60,665 nt of DNA, taken from contig JABIHH010000052.1 of NCBI GenBank assembly GCA_018649725.1, positions 101,406-162,070 on the forward strand, given 5' to 3'. The DNA is from Rhodospirillaceae bacterium (lineage in GTDB: Bacteria; Pseudomonadota; Alphaproteobacteria; Rhodospirillales; UBA2165). Both the position numbers and the translations under genes were made by a program. Below the pieces are notes generated by a model, which was given only the letters and a program-made list of their open reading frames with translations, made no database searches and was not told the DNA's origin. Of this stretch, positions 7,340-15,455 are shown one piece after another; position 1 is the first letter of the stretch, and every line of letters starts with the position of its first letter.

Positions 7340-8248
7340 TTTAAGAACCTTCAATCGATTTCAATCAACGGAATTAGAGTGTTTGAAGCGGCTGCAAGGC
7401 TAAGTAATTTTGCCGAGGCTGCAGCGGAACTCAACGTCACGCCTGCTGCCGTGAGCCAGCAGATCAAAAAAATTGAAAATCGATTAGGCGTGCAACTTTT
7501 CGAACGAACTGGACGAAGTATCAAACTTACCAAGGTTGGATACCGCCTTCATTCGGGCGTCTCTGACGCACTCACTGGACTAGATGAGGCTGTCGGGCGG
7601 GCCAAAGATCGGTCATTCTCAAATCACATATCGATAAGTACAGCCGGTGCATTTGCAGCGCGGTGGCTCGTGCCACGACTAGACCACTGGCGGGCCGCAA
7701 ATCCAGACGTCGATATTAGGGTTTCCACCAGCGGGCAATTGGTCGACTTTGAGCGTGATCAAATTGATCTCGCAATCCGTATTGGAGATGGTCAATACCC
7801 CGGCCTATTTAGTGAAATCCTCTTACCGGAAACCATTGTTCCTCTGTGTCATCCGAACTTGTTAGACGGCGACCATCCATTGAACACACCGGAAGATCTC
7901 GTGCATCACACGTTGATTCACTTTAAGCCTGTTGTTGGGGACATAAATACTGATTGGGGAGATTGGCTTGCCACTGCCGGTGTCGAAGGCGTCGACCATA
8001 CCCGGGGACTGTTTTTTAATGACCACTTCGTCGCCGTCAATGCGGCGATGACCGGGCAAGGAGTCTTACTTTCCCCACGCACGTTTATTGCTGATGACCT
8101 TCGCCGCAAAATGTTGGTGGTACCATTTGGAGATAAGATACCTCAGAAGCTTGGTTGGCATATTGTCATGCCTCAATCAAATCTTGAGCAGCCGAATATT
8201 GCCGGCTTCAGGGAGTGGTTAATCTCAGAATCTGCAGAGCGCTATTAA
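7337..8248 (+). CDS. LysR-family regulator, GcvA-like
   Basis: A 303-residue LysR regulator of the GcvA subgroup, recognised by the start INGIRVFEAAARLSNFAEAA and the recognition stretch LNVTPAAVSQQIKKIE. The effector domain spans about 90-295. It is divergent from the alkylsulfatase-like gene, its likely target. The start codon sits in a palindrome. The family does not reveal the ligand; in this setting it may be a sulfate ester or its product. Confidence 0.92.
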   Translation: MFKNLQSISINGIRVFEAAARLSNFAEAAAELNVTPAAVSQQIKKIENRLGVQLFERTGRSIKLTKVGYRLHSGVSDALTGLDEAVGRAKDRSFSNHISISTAGAFAARWLVPRLDHWRAANPDVDIRVSTSGQLVDFERDQIDLAIRIGDGQYPGLFSEILLPETIVPLCHPNLLDGDHPLNTPEDLVHHTLIHFKPVVGDINTDWGDWLATAGVEGVDHTRGLFFNDHFVAVNAAMTGQGVLLSPRTFIADDLRRKMLVVPFGDKIPQKLGWHIVMPQSNLEQPNIAGFREWLISESAERY

Positions 8249-8588
8249 CCAGGCATTAAGGCTGCCGTGTTCGCTTCTGGCTAAAAGCGGACCGATACGA
8301 GGTTGCTAAATTGCATCTCCTTTGCGCTCGAAAGCAGACGCTCCCTATTATATTCACGTCATCCAGCGCGCCAGCGATTTTCGGATGATTTGGATCATTT
8401 TTTCAATTTGATCTTCTTCTGCAATAAGGGCGGGCGCAGGGCGACTTTTTCTGCAAATAATTATTAATTTCTTATTTCAAACTTTAGTAAATTATAGTAT
8501 TCTCATATTCTCGACAAAAGATGGCACCAAGCCTCGATGTCGCAAGGTTGGCTTTAACTTCTGTAAACTATTGAAAATGGAGACTAAA
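8249..8588. other. Intergenic region with palindromic repeat and gene remnant
   Basis: These 340 bp hold a copy of a dispersed palindrome (GTTCGCTT at 8269-8276 and AAGCGGAC at 8285-8292), a short minus-strand stretch resembling the end of an aminotransferase (8354-8440), and AT-rich DNA at about 8455-8510 that could hold the promoter of the DsrE/Sox genes. I cannot assign promoter boxes. Confidence 0.5.
8354..8440 (-). pseudogene. Remnant of a class-III aminotransferase C-terminus
   Basis: Read on the minus strand, about 28 codons ending in TGA (8354-8356) spell RPAPALIAEEDQIEKM and then IQIIRKSLARWMT. This resembles the last strand and helix of omega-amino-acid transaminases, which typically end with a similar PPLI..EEID.....L.RAL pattern. 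Nothing upstream continues the gene, so it would be a decayed remnant. The similarity is short and judged by eye; chance is possible. Confidence 0.35.
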
Positions 8589-9047
8589 ATGCGTTTTACA
8601 AAATTTCTACTTCTACCAGCACTGGCACTATTCTTATCCGTTGGACAAGCCCCCTCCGTCGATGCGGGAGAGCGTTACTCTAAGCAAAAAGTTGTCTATC
8701 ACATCAACTATCCGGGCGGCCCCAAAGATAAAAAATATGCCGGCGCCATGAAAAACATTCAGAACCACATCAATGCCGTTGGAGCTGATAAACTAGACAT
8801 TAAAGTTGTCGTTCATGGAAACGGAATTGGACTTTTGCAATCCGCTAAGAAAACTGGAAAGTTGCAATCAGCCGTTGCTAATCTGAAAACTCAAAATATT
8901 TCTTTCCAAGTTTGCGCCAACACGCTGAAGGGTCGCAAGATTCCAGTGGATTCTCTTTATGAAGTCTTCAAAGAAGACATCGTGCCATCAGGCGTTGCCG
9001 AATTGGCTCACCTGCAGGCAAAAGGCTACACCTACATTAAGCCTTAG
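8589..9047 (+). CDS. Exported DsrE/DsrF-like protein
   Basis: A 152-residue protein with a clear Sec signal peptide (about 1-26, cleavage near VDA-GER), followed by a DsrE/F-like fold: KVVYHINYPG at the start, a central VVVHGNGIGLL strand and turn, and a Cys in ISFQVCANTLKG. DsrE proteins carry sulfur on cysteine in cytoplasmic trafficking; this exported type is common in proteobacteria and less well defined. The start is ATG 8589, preceded by GGAG at 8579-8582; a TTG at 8571 and an ATG at 8577 are less likely. It precedes soxY, soxZ and a SoxW-like gene on the same strand, suggesting a periplasmic sulfur-handling role. Confidence 0.82.
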   Translation: MRFTKFLLLPALALFLSVGQAPSVDAGERYSKQKVVYHINYPGGPKDKKYAGAMKNIQNHINAVGADKLDIKVVVHGNGIGLLQSAKKTGKLQSAVANLKTQNISFQVCANTLKGRKIPVDSLYEVFKEDIVPSGVAELAHLQAKGYTYIKP

Positions 9048-9186
9048 AGCATTTCTACAATACAGTCATACCGTCGACTTTGCGGCCTGCGTGAAGTCGA
9101 CGGCTTATGGTTGCGCTGAGCTAGCGAATTTACCGGCTGGCTAATATTTTGGTCATGATTTCGGCCATCTAATATGGAGAATGAAC
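9048..9186. other. Short intergenic region between dsrE-like gene and soxY
   Basis: Contains a possible stem: GTCGACTTTGCGG (9073-9085) is echoed by GTGAAGTCGACGG (9091-9103). GTCGACTT and AAGTCGAC form a perfect 8-bp inverted repeat. There is no T-tract, so it could be an RNA-processing hairpin or a weak terminator. Confidence 0.35.
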
Positions 9187-9675
9187 ATGCACGGCCCCCA
9201 CTCCGCCGATCTCTCGAGTTCGACACAAAATCTACCACGCCGCGATGTCTTAAAAATGGCGGGTGCCGGGCTCGCGGTCCTTACCCTGGTTCCCTTCGAG
9301 GCCTCGGCTACACCTGAAAGCACTTTGGCCGCTATCAAGAAACTGATTGGCAGCAAAGCACCCAAACAAAGCCGGATCAAAATTAACTTACTCGACATCG
9401 CTGAAAATGGCAGCACCGTACCAATGACGGTTCATGTCGAAAGCCCCATGAGCGAGGCCGATTATGTCAAATCGGTTCACCTTTTTGCCGACGGCAATCC
9501 TTTGCCCGATATTGGCAGCTTTAATCTCGGCCCGCACAACGGTAAAGCCCAGATATCTGTCAGAATTCGCTTGGCTAAGACCCAGCACATCGTCGCCGTT
9601 GCTGAGATGAGCAATGGCGAGACATTTATTGCTCGGCGCAAGATCAAAATCACCATCGGCGGCTGCGGCGGCTAA
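9187..9675 (+). CDS. soxY: SoxY, sulfur-carrier protein of the Sox system
   Basis: SoxY carries thiosulfate-derived sulfur on a cysteine at its flexible C-terminus while periplasmic Sox enzymes act on it. The protein ends exactly in GGCGG, the SoxY swinging-arm signature. It has a twin-arginine signal (PRRDVLKMAGAG) before a hydrophobic segment, as expected for export of a folded SoxYZ complex. The start ATG 9187 has GGAG 7 bp upstream; ATG 9181 is too close to it. soxZ follows 12 bp downstream. No soxX, soxA, soxB or soxCD gene is in the window, so the partner enzymes are elsewhere or absent. Confidence 0.92.
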   Translation: MHGPHSADLSSSTQNLPRRDVLKMAGAGLAVLTLVPFEASATPESTLAAIKKLIGSKAPKQSRIKINLLDIAENGSTVPMTVHVESPMSEADYVKSVHLFADGNPLPDIGSFNLGPHNGKAQISVRIRLAKTQHIVAVAEMSNGETFIARRKIKITIGGCGG

Positions 9676-9687
9676 GGAGGTAGGAAA

Positions 9688-10023
9688 ATGGCAAAAATCA
9701 ACATCAAACCCCGTGTTCGGGTCCCGCGCAGCGTCAAGAAAGGCGATGTCTTCGAAGTTAAAACTTTGGTTTTTCACAAAATGGAAAGCGGCCAAAGGGT
9801 TAACAAGAAAACCGCGAAAAAAATTCCACGAAATATCCTAAATCGTTTTGTCGTTACTTATAACGGCAAGGAAGTCTTGGACGCTGTTTGGCAGCCGGGC
9901 CTGTCCGCCAATCCCTATATGGCGTTTTTCTTGGTCGCTGAGGAAAGTGGTCCGCTGGTCTTCACCTGGACTGACGACAACAAAGAAACCTATAAAAAGC
10001 AGGTGATGCTCAAAGTCCAATAA
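9688..10023 (+). CDS. soxZ: SoxZ, partner of SoxY
   Basis: A 111-residue SoxZ homologue. SoxZ has an immunoglobulin-like beta fold and pairs with SoxY. Typical features are the start INIKPRVRVPRSVKKGD, the segment VVTYNGKEVLDAVWQPGLSANPYMAFFL, and the end GPLVFTWTDDNKETYKK. It has no signal peptide; SoxZ is normally co-exported with SoxY through Tat. Start preceded by AAGGAGG, the strongest ribosome binding site in this operon. Translation is probably matched to soxY. Confidence 0.95.
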   Translation: MAKINIKPRVRVPRSVKKGDVFEVKTLVFHKMESGQRVNKKTAKKIPRNILNRFVVTYNGKEVLDAVWQPGLSANPYMAFFLVAEESGPLVFTWTDDNKETYKKQVMLKVQ

Positions 10024-10057
10024 ATCGATCCATTCAAGCTGAGGGATAATTGAAATA

Positions 10058-10633
10058 TTGGAAAAACTTAATAAATCCAACAGATTGATTTGGCTAATTA
10101 CCGCTGCATTCCTGCTGTTTAGTGACTTAGGCGCAGGCGTAAATGCAGCCACTCTGAAGCCAAACGGCCTACATCACCAGCCTTGGATCAAGGTGCAAAG
10201 TCAATTTTCGATCAAGGAAAGTTTAGCCGAGGCAAAAGCGGCCAACAAAGGGCTGGTTATTCTCTTCGAGCAGCGCGGCTGTCATTTTTGCCAAAGACTG
10301 CACAACGAGAACTTTGCCCTACCGGATGTCACCAATTATATGACCAAGCATTTCGTTTTCATGCAGATCGACATCTGGGGAGATCGAGAAGTAAATCTGG
10401 CAAACGGTGAAACGACCACCGAAAAAGAATTCTCTCGATCACTCGGTGTCGCCAATACGCCGATCACAATGTTCCTTAAAAATGATGGCAGAGAACGCTT
10501 TCGCTTGCCGGGCTACATTGAGGCACCTTTTTATAAAGCCGGATTTCAGTATGTGATCGAAAATGGCCCGGAGAGTGGCGTCGGTTTTATCCCTTGGGTA
10601 AAGGCAATGATCCGACGCGCCGATGGGAAATAG
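10058..10633 (+). CDS. soxW: Periplasmic thioredoxin-like protein, SoxW type
   Basis: A 191-residue thioredoxin-fold protein with an N-terminal hydrophobic signal (about 8-30). The redox motif is CHFC (Cys75, Cys78) in LFEQRGCHFCQRLH, and the cis-proline is Pro135 (NTPITMF). SoxW proteins keep Sox cysteines reduced in the periplasm; the place after soxYZ supports that role. The start is a TTG at 10058 with GAGGGA upstream. It is more divergent than soxYZ and could be named a generic thioredoxin family protein. Confidence 0.82.
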   Translation: MEKLNKSNRLIWLITAAFLLFSDLGAGVNAATLKPNGLHHQPWIKVQSQFSIKESLAEAKAANKGLVILFEQRGCHFCQRLHNENFALPDVTNYMTKHFVFMQIDIWGDREVNLANGETTTEKEFSRSLGVANTPITMFLKNDGRERFRLPGYIEAPFYKAGFQYVIENGPESGVGFIPWVKAMIRRADGK

Positions 10634-10709
10634 GTGCTAGGCATTTACATGGTACGCCTGCGTGTTACTCTTTGGCCTGATCTAACCATACATTAATCAG
10701 AGGAAGAAC

Positions 10710-11177
10710 ATGGCCGGCACAATTGACGCACGTCTTGCTGAACTTGGCATTGAACTACCAGAAGCTGCCGCTCCGGTTGCGAATTACGTTCCTTACACCG
10801 TTACCGGAAATCTGGTTTTTGTCTCGGGTCAGGTGCCCATTGCAAAAGGTGAAATTCAATATTCCGGCAAGCTCGGTGAGGATGTCTCAATCGAAGACGG
10901 TCAAAAAGCGGCGCGGTTGTGTGGCATGAACCTCATCGCGCAATTGAAAGCAGCCTGTGGCGGCGACCTCGACCGGGTCACGCAAGTCATTAAACTCGGC
11001 GGCTTTGTCAACGGCACGCCCGACTTCACCGACCAAGCCCTGGTCATTAACGGCACGTCTGATCTGATGGTCGAGGTGTTTCAGGACAAGGGCAAACATG
11101 CACGGGCCGCTGTCGGCTGCATCGCCCTACCGTTAGGCTCAGCCGTAGAAGTTGATGCGGTCTTTGAGATCGCCTGA
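10710..11177 (+). CDS. RidA family protein (long form)
   Basis: A 155-residue member of the RidA/YjgF/YER057c family, of the longer subgroup with about 150 residues. Typical RidA proteins deaminate reactive enamines and imines to ketoacids. Visible features are GNLVFVSGQVPIAKGEI and the closing block HARAAVGCIALPLGSAVEVDAVFEI. The usual catalytic Arg of RidA (near the C-terminus, before the final glycine-rich block) is at about HARAAVG. The start has GAGGAAG. Its stop overlaps the next start by one base, so it is probably translationally coupled to the VOC gene. Confidence 0.88.
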   Translation: MAGTIDARLAELGIELPEAAAPVANYVPYTVTGNLVFVSGQVPIAKGEIQYSGKLGEDVSIEDGQKAARLCGMNLIAQLKAACGGDLDRVTQVIKLGGFVNGTPDFTDQALVINGTSDLMVEVFQDKGKHARAAVGCIALPLGSAVEVDAVFEIA

Positions 11178-11539
11178 TGGTAGCCTATAAGCGCATCGAT
11201 CATATCGCGCTTCATGTCAGGGATCTTGCGGCCTCAGTCAAATTCTACGAAGATCATTTCGGCTTTGAAAATTACTATGAGCAGGAAACCCCAACCGGCA
11301 TTCAAATCGCTTATCTTAAAATGGGCGATACGGTTCTGGAATTGGTTGGCCGCGCCGAGCCGATGAATGGCTTCCATTGGTGCCTGGAAACAGACGATTT
11401 TAACGGTGCGGTTGCTGAGTTAGAGGCAAATGGTGTCGAAATTGCCCAGCGTCCCCATCCAACCGATGCCCGCGAAGCGGGCTGGCGCCGGGTTGTTTTC
11501 AAAGGCCCCGACGGCGAACAGATCGAAATACGGGGCTAA
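11177..11539 (+). CDS. VOC (glyoxalase-fold) family protein
   Basis: A 120-residue vicinal-oxygen-chelate protein, a single domain of two beta-alpha-beta-beta-beta modules. Features are IDHIALHVRDLAASVKFYEDHFGF at the start and DPDGEQIEI-like FKGPDGEQIEIRG at the end. Candidate metal ligands are His in DHIALHV and Glu in the final motif. Members include lactoylglutathione lyase and methylmalonyl-CoA epimerase; the exact reaction is unclear. It overlaps the ridA-like gene by one base. Confidence 0.88.
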   Translation: MVAYKRIDHIALHVRDLAASVKFYEDHFGFENYYEQETPTGIQIAYLKMGDTVLELVGRAEPMNGFHWCLETDDFNGAVAELEANGVEIAQRPHPTDAREAGWRRVVFKGPDGEQIEIRG

Positions 11540-11590
11540 CACACCATCTTGCGACTTGCTCTCAACTCCAATCAGTTTTATCAATAATCC

Positions 11591-12754
11591 ATGCCCGATG
11601 GCCGCGAAGAAATTTCTGTAAAAGTCTTAACCAAGATCAGCGATATCCCCGCTGAGGATTGGGATGCCTGCGCCGGCACCGGAAATCCGTTTGTCCGCCA
11701 CGCCTTTCTCAATGCTTTGGAAGAAAGTGGCTCGGTCACCGATAAAACCGGCTGGTTGCCGCAACATCTCTATGTCTCAGATGAAAACGGCCAAGCCGCC
11801 GCCTGTATGCCGATCTATTTGAAAAACCATTCCTACGGTGAATATATCTTCGACTGGGGCTGGGCAGATGCCTATGAGCGGGCCGGTGGCAGCTACTATC
11901 CAAAACTGCAATCAGCCGTACCGTTTACACCGGCGACCGGCCCTCGCATGTTGGTCCGCGAAGGCGCATCGGATCGCTATTACGATGTACTGACAGCCGG
12001 CGTTATCCAGCTTGCCCGCCAACATGACGTCTCCTCGCTGCACATAACCTTCCCACCTAAAGATCAGTGGGATCGCCTTGGTGCGGCCGGATTTATGAAG
12101 CGTACCAGCAAGCAATTCCATTGGGAAAACAAAGGTTACGAGTCTTTTGATGACTTTTTAGGTGAACTCACATCCAGAAAGAGAAAAGCCATCAAAAAGG
12201 AACGTCGTCAGGTTCAAGAGCAAGGTATTGAGCTTCACCGCCTCACCGGCGATGAACTGACCGAAGATCATTGGGACGCGTTTTATCACTATTATATGGA
12301 TACGATCGACCGCAAATGGGGGCGCTCCTACCTCACCCGTGAATTCTTCTCTATCTTGGGTGAAACCATGTCGGATTTAGCCATGTTGGTGATCGCTGAG
12401 CATGAGGGCAAACGGGTTGCTGGCGCCCTTAACTTGATTGGCGACGACACGATATTTGGGCGCAATTGGGGCTGCACCGAAGACTTCAAATTTCTCCATT
12501 TTGAGGCATGTTATTACCAAGCCATCGATTTTGCGATCGAAAACAAGCTGCACTGGGTCGAAGCCGGGGCGCAAGGCCCACACAAAATTCAACGTGGGTA
12601 TCTGCCGCGCGAAGTCTATTCTGTTCATTGGATCGAAGATCCTAACTTTCGGGAAGCGGTCGAACGATTCGTCGAACAAGAGCGCAGAGACGTTGATTAC
12701 GAGATCACTGGCCTGATGGAATATTCGCCCTATCGCAATACCGACAACGATTAG
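11591..12754 (+). CDS. GNAT / FemAB-like acyltransferase (PF04339 type)
   Basis: A 387-residue protein of the family annotated as GNAT N-acetyltransferase or peptidoglycan biosynthesis/recognition protein (DUF482). Family landmarks include NPFVRHAFLNALEESGS near residue 30, the FTPATGPRML block near 120, the SRKRKAIKKERR basic stretch near 200, and EAGAQGPHKIQRGYLP near 330. It has no signal peptide. The biochemical role is unsettled; transfer of an amino acid or acyl group is inferred from the fold. It follows the VOC gene by about 50 bp. Confidence 0.85.
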   Translation: MPDGREEISVKVLTKISDIPAEDWDACAGTGNPFVRHAFLNALEESGSVTDKTGWLPQHLYVSDENGQAAACMPIYLKNHSYGEYIFDWGWADAYERAGGSYYPKLQSAVPFTPATGPRMLVREGASDRYYDVLTAGVIQLARQHDVSSLHITFPPKDQWDRLGAAGFMKRTSKQFHWENKGYESFDDFLGELTSRKRKAIKKERRQVQEQGIELHRLTGDELTEDHWDAFYHYYMDTIDRKWGRSYLTREFFSILGETMSDLAMLVIAEHEGKRVAGALNLIGDDTIFGRNWGCTEDFKFLHFEACYYQAIDFAIENKLHWVEAGAQGPHKIQRGYLPREVYSVHWIEDPNFREAVERFVEQERRDVDYEITGLMEYSPYRNTDND

Positions 12755-12858
12755 CAATTCGTTAGCTCTTCACGTGTAGCTTTCCGTCGAGACTTAAGCT
12801 ATTCAGACAGACAACTAACATTGGCAACTACTTTTGGGGAAATTGGAGGCACTTTAAA

Positions 12859-13362
12859 ATGGATATAGAATTTTTCGCAATGTCGGCTTTTGCCGGAATC
12901 ATGGGGACTTACGCTCTTCTCTCACTGGCGAACTGGGCAGATAGTATCGGCCTACCGCGTCTCGACTTTAGCCGAGCGATGGCAAATGTCACGTTTGCGC
13001 GCACATTCGATAAGGGCGTTGCGCCAGGTGCCGGCGTCGATGCACCTAATACGCCCTATTGGCCGGGCGTGGGTGTCATTATGCTGAACGGTATCTTCTT
13101 TGCCCTATTTTACGCTTCTTTCGCACATCAATTTATTCCGGTCGCCTTTTTAGCCGACATTCTGCCAATATCCGAAGCCGTGCTTAAAGGTGCCGTTTGG
13201 GGAATCGTGCTGTGGTTTGTATCAGGCGTGTTTTACGTGCCGTTTTACCTGCGCGAAGGCTTCATGCTCTCCGGCATCCACCCACTGGCCTGGCTTACCA
13301 GCCTCAAAGTGCACATCTGCTATGGCCTCATGGTTGGCTGGATTGCCCCCATCGCGGCATAG
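12859..13362 (+). CDS. Membrane protein, unknown function
   Basis: A 167-residue integral membrane protein with four predicted hydrophobic segments (about 5-25, 70-95, 108-128 and 145-165). There is a short soluble loop with GAGVDAPNTPYWPG. The ribosome binding site GGAGG upstream of ATG 12859 is strong. I do not recognise the family. It ends before a bidirectional terminator and convergent with the TRAP operon. Confidence 0.75.
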   Translation: MDIEFFAMSAFAGIMGTYALLSLANWADSIGLPRLDFSRAMANVTFARTFDKGVAPGAGVDAPNTPYWPGVGVIMLNGIFFALFYASFAHQFIPVAFLADILPISEAVLKGAVWGIVLWFVSGVFYVPFYLREGFMLSGIHPLAWLTSLKVHICYGLMVGWIAPIAA

Positions 13363-13450
13363 AATGCCCCCTCAATCGCGGGGCGCGTACTCCGTACGCT
13401 TGGCTGCGGTGCATAAGCGCCGACCAACAGACGCTGGCGTTAAGAAATAA

Positions 13451-13485
13451 AAAAAGGCGCTGCCTCATTGGAGGGAGCGCCTTTT
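13451..13485. terminator. Bidirectional intrinsic terminator
   Basis: AAAAAGGCGCT (13451-13461) and AGCGCCTTTT (13476-13485) form a stem with A-tract before and T-tract after. It sits between convergent genes (membrane protein at left, TRAP operon at right) and can terminate on both strands. Another short hairpin GCGTAC/GTACGC lies at 13385-13399. Confidence 0.85.
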
Positions 13486-13507
13486 CTGTATTTGCTTCAG
13501 AGCATCG

Positions 13508-14842
13508 TCACATGAGTCCGAATTGCAGTAGATAGGTACTCAGCGCTGGATAATTGATCAAAATAATCAAAGTCAGCAGCATCGTTACCGCAAACGGGAA
13601 AGCACCCGAGAAGATGTCGAACAGCGAGATATTCGGATCATTGATTGTACTCTTAATTACAAAACACGATATCCCGAGTGGCGGGGTCAGCAGACCGATT
13701 TCAGCGCCCACAACGGTCACAATACCGAACCAGACAAGATCGACGTTATAGGCATCAAGCGCCGTTAGGAACAGCGGAACAACAATCAAAATGATCGAGC
13801 CCGTATCCAATATGGTCCCAAGAAGTAACAAAAGAATGACATAAACCGTCATAACCTGCATTAGGGTGAATTCCATCCCACCGAGCCATTCGCCAAATTG
13901 GGTCGGCAGAGCGGCCACACCTAACATGCGATTGTACATCGTTGCTGAAATAATCAGGAACAAAATAGCAGCAGTGATATGGCCAGTTTCCACCAGGACT
14001 TCCCATAAATCGGCCCAGTTGATCGCCCGTTTTGCAACGGCAATTACAAGTGCCGAGAGCGAACCCAGCGCGCCCGCTTCAACCGGTGTGACGATACCGC
14101 CATAAATACCGCCCAGCACCAAAGTGATTAAAAGGACAATCGGGAACATCTTTACGACCAAATCCCACATCGTCATTTTAGCCCAATCTTCACCGGCAAC
14201 ATCTTTGGCATCCATACCACCGACCCAATTTGGAACAATGTAGGCCATCGCAAGAATGAGGATGCCATAAGCGACGGAAAGCAGAATTCCAGGAATAATA
14301 CCAGCAACAAACATTTGACCGATGGATTGCTCCGTCACGATCGCATAAATGATCAGCATCGCACTTGGTGGAATAAGCATACCAAGAACAGAACTGCCGG
14401 CAACAACACCGACGGTAAAGCGTGCTTTAAAGCCAAAACGCTGCATTTCGGGGACAGCAACACGGGTAAACACCGAGGCTGAGGCTATCGAAGAGCCCGT
14501 CACCGAGGCAAAAACAGCATTCGCGAAAACTGTCGCGATACCGAGGCCACCTCTAATACGATAGAATAGAAAGTTTGCGACTTCATAGACGTCTTTACCA
14601 ATCCCTGCCTTACTTACAATAAGCCCCATAAGGGCAAAGAGAGGCACCGAGGCAAAAACAAACTCGGTTATCGAGTCGGCAATGGCCTCAGATAGAAGCG
14701 CAACCGCCATGTCCATGTTGTCACGAATAAGAAAAACACCCACAAATGAGATAAGTCCGAGCGCAACGGGAATATACATACCCAAATAAATGAGGACGAT
14801 AATTAAGGCAACGGAGGCGATGCCAATTTCAATGCCAGTCAT
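13508..14842 (-). CDS. TRAP transporter large permease subunit (DctM family)
   Basis: A 444-residue, highly hydrophobic protein with about 12 membrane segments and family blocks GLIVSKAGIGKDVYEVANF, SVTGSSIASASVFTRVAVPEM and MLIPPSAMLIIYA. It forms the Na+- or proton-driven channel of a tripartite ATP-independent periplasmic transporter. It is the last gene of a P-Q-M operon, with 12 bp separating it from the small permease. TRAP systems import organic acids and related small molecules. Confidence 0.95.
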   Translation of the reverse strand: MTGIEIGIASVALIIVLIYLGMYIPVALGLISFVGVFLIRDNMDMAVALLSEAIADSITEFVFASVPLFALMGLIVSKAGIGKDVYEVANFLFYRIRGGLGIATVFANAVFASVTGSSIASASVFTRVAVPEMQRFGFKARFTVGVVAGSSVLGMLIPPSAMLIIYAIVTEQSIGQMFVAGIIPGILLSVAYGILILAMAYIVPNWVGGMDAKDVAGEDWAKMTMWDLVVKMFPIVLLITLVLGGIYGGIVTPVEAGALGSLSALVIAVAKRAINWADLWEVLVETGHITAAILFLIISATMYNRMLGVAALPTQFGEWLGGMEFTLMQVMTVYVILLLLLGTILDTGSIILIVVPLFLTALDAYNVDLVWFGIVTVVGAEIGLLTPPLGISCFVIKSTINDPNISLFDIFSGAFPFAVTMLLTLIILINYPALSTYLLQFGLM

Positions 14843-14854
14843 ATAAATTACACT

Positions 14855-15421
14855 CTAATCTGCGGGATTAAGTTGTTCATTCGGCATGTCTGAGCTTGGC
14901 AATAAATACTGATAGCCCATGCGAATGAAGTGAAGAAACGTTACAATGCAGCCAAGCATAATAACCACCTTGATGGGCCATTCAGGTGCGGTAAACAGCC
15001 CCTGCTCACCAACAAAGTAATCATTTACCCAGGCATCATATAGATCGGGGACAGCCCCCCAGAGCACGATGCCAAAAAAGATCGCGCCGAGGAAATCAAA
15101 TGTGGCTCCCATATAGCGTCCCACCACGGGATTGCGCCTTTTCACCAAATTGAAAAAACCATCCGAACGCGTGAGACGCCCCTGCCGGGTCGCATCGCCG
15201 AGTTGCATAAAAACGATGCCGACAATTGACAGCTCTACGAGTTCAATAACTCCGTGAAATGGATGATTGAAAAACGTCCGCGCGAACGCATCGGTATCGA
15301 TCATAATCATGAGGACAAAAATCCAGAACGAACCGATGGTATTCATCACCGTTAGGGTTTTGTCGAGGATTGCACTAAAGGCGCCGCCTTTCGGCGACGC
15401 CTTGATTTGTGTATCGGACAT
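14855..15421 (-). CDS. TRAP transporter small permease subunit (DctQ family)
   Basis: A 188-residue protein with four membrane segments, typical of DctQ. Features include FWIFVLMIMIDTDAFARTFFNHPFHGVIELVELS, the usual first-and-second-helix signature with the conserved RxxxxxPxxGxxE pattern. It bridges the periplasmic binding protein and the large permease. It lies between the P and M genes of the operon. Confidence 0.93.
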   Translation of the reverse strand: MSDTQIKASPKGGAFSAILDKTLTVMNTIGSFWIFVLMIMIDTDAFARTFFNHPFHGVIELVELSIVGIVFMQLGDATRQGRLTRSDGFFNLVKRRNPVVGRYMGATFDFLGAIFFGIVLWGAVPDLYDAWVNDYFVGEQGLFTAPEWPIKVVIMLGCIVTFLHFIRMGYQYLLPSSDMPNEQLNPAD

Positions 15422-15455
15422 ACTTTTTATCCGCTAAATAGACGACCAGCGCCTA

